Shown: positions 7,359-7,659 of the stretch, piece after piece
Position numbering within the stretch: the first letter of the stretch is position 1
How the letters are laid out: each line of letters opens with the position of its first letter
Source of the DNA: Xanthobacteraceae bacterium
GTDB taxonomy: Bacteria > Pseudomonadota > Alphaproteobacteria > Rhizobiales > Xanthobacteraceae
NCBI GenBank assembly: GCA_030648135.1
Contig: JAUSIF010000221.1
Span: 1-7,659 of the forward strand
Reading direction: 5' to 3'
Length of the DNA stretch: 7,659 bases
Program-made: the position numbers and the translations under genes
The notes under the pieces: generated by a model
What the model saw: only the letters and a program-made list of their open reading frames with translations
The model's database searches: none
What the model was told of the DNA's origin: nothing

Positions 7359-7659
7359 CTAGGAAACCCGGTGTAAACGCGCGGCGTAGAAGCCGTCGCA
7401 GCCGCCCATGCGCGGGTCGGGATCGGGGAGATGGCAGGGCAGGGTGCGCAGGTCTCCCGCCGCCGAAATAAAGGCCTCGATCCCGCCCACCTCCCGGGCC
7501 GAAACCGCCGAACGCGCGAAATCGGTCCGGCGGGCGAGAAACGATTCGATCTGACCCTCGGATTCCTCCGGTTCGAGCGAACAAGTCGCGTAGACCAATA
7601 GGCCGCCGGGACGCGTCAGTTCGGCGGCGCGATCGAGCAGGCGGGTCTGAAGGGCGGCG
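7359..7659 (-). CDS. rsmB: RsmB-type 16S rRNA (cytosine-C5) methyltransferase, C-terminal end (5' partial)
   Basis: About 99 C-terminal residues of an RsmB/NOP-family SAM-dependent methyltransferase, the class that methylates C967 of 16S rRNA. The frame is open to the right edge of the window and reads AALQTRLLDRAAELTRPGG immediately before LLVYATCSLEPEESEGQ, so the TTG at 7598 is internal and the gene begins outside. The YATCSLEPEE stretch is motif VI of the family; its cysteine (codon 7581-7583) corresponds to the catalytic nucleophile that attacks C6 of the target cytosine. Next come a segment with GDLRTLPCHLPD and the typical ending GGCDGFYAARLHR, with TAG at 7359-7361. The methyltransferase motifs I-IV and any N-terminal NusB-like RNA-binding domain lie upstream and cannot be checked, so another member of the RsmB/NOP family is possible. 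It is followed on the same strand by the heparinase-family gene and purH. Confidence 0.9.
   Translation of the reverse strand, partial: AALQTRLLDRAAELTRPGGLLVYATCSLEPEESEGQIESFLARRTDFARSAVSAREVGGIEAFISAAGDLRTLPCHLPDPDPRMGGCDGFYAARLHRVS

Noticed and set aside
7252..7584. 110-codon minus-strand frame crossing the rsmB to heparinase-family gap, considered as a frameshifted gene or fusion
   Set aside because: Its sequence is low-complexity Arg/Gly/Pro-rich, and the overlapping frame ending at 7359 carries the expected RsmB C-terminus, so there is no sign of a frameshift.

Overview
This is a GC-rich, tightly packed chromosomal window of ordinary housekeeping content. It looks like an alphaproteobacterium, most likely of the order Hyphomicrobiales (Rhizobiales). 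Three things point there: the very long NAD-type glutamate dehydrogenase, the gene order rsmB - heparinase-like gene - purH that I recall from rhizobial and related genomes, and an intergenic repeat with the core AAGTGGGWACCGGTT that is common in that order. The assignment is inferred from content; no database search was run.

Layout, left to right. On the plus strand, 1-2347 is the C-terminal half of a large NAD-dependent glutamate dehydrogenase whose 5' end lies outside the window. After 25 bp comes a complete UMF1/Atg22-like major facilitator transporter (2373-3764). On the minus strand, read from the right edge, are the C-terminal end of the 16S rRNA m5C methyltransferase RsmB (7359-7659, 5' end outside), a complete heparinase II/III-family protein (5508-7262), and a complete bifunctional purine synthesis enzyme PurH (start at 5325 or 5331, stop at 3736). 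The plus-strand pair and the minus-strand trio converge, and their last genes overlap tail to tail by 29 bp (3736-3764).

The only sizeable non-coding stretch is 5332-5507. Its purH-proximal part (5332-5396) shows no clear promoter or riboswitch. The rest is a two-unit inverted hairpin repeat (5397-5508), and its right end supplies the final base of the heparinase-family stop codon. The 96 bp between rsmB and the heparinase-family gene hold a purine-rich Shine-Dalgarno-like stretch and nothing else I can support.

Functionally, the plus-strand pair links glutamate catabolism (glutamate to 2-oxoglutarate, NADH and ammonia) with a possible small-molecule or amino-acid exporter. The minus-strand trio combines rRNA modification, a polysaccharide-lyase-like protein of unknown substrate, and the last two steps of IMP synthesis. 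I found no new biological system, phage, insertion sequence, CRISPR array or RNA gene. The points most worth a second look are the paired hairpin repeat and its reach into a coding end, the apparently altered active-site signature of the heparinase-like protein, and the convergent gene overlap.
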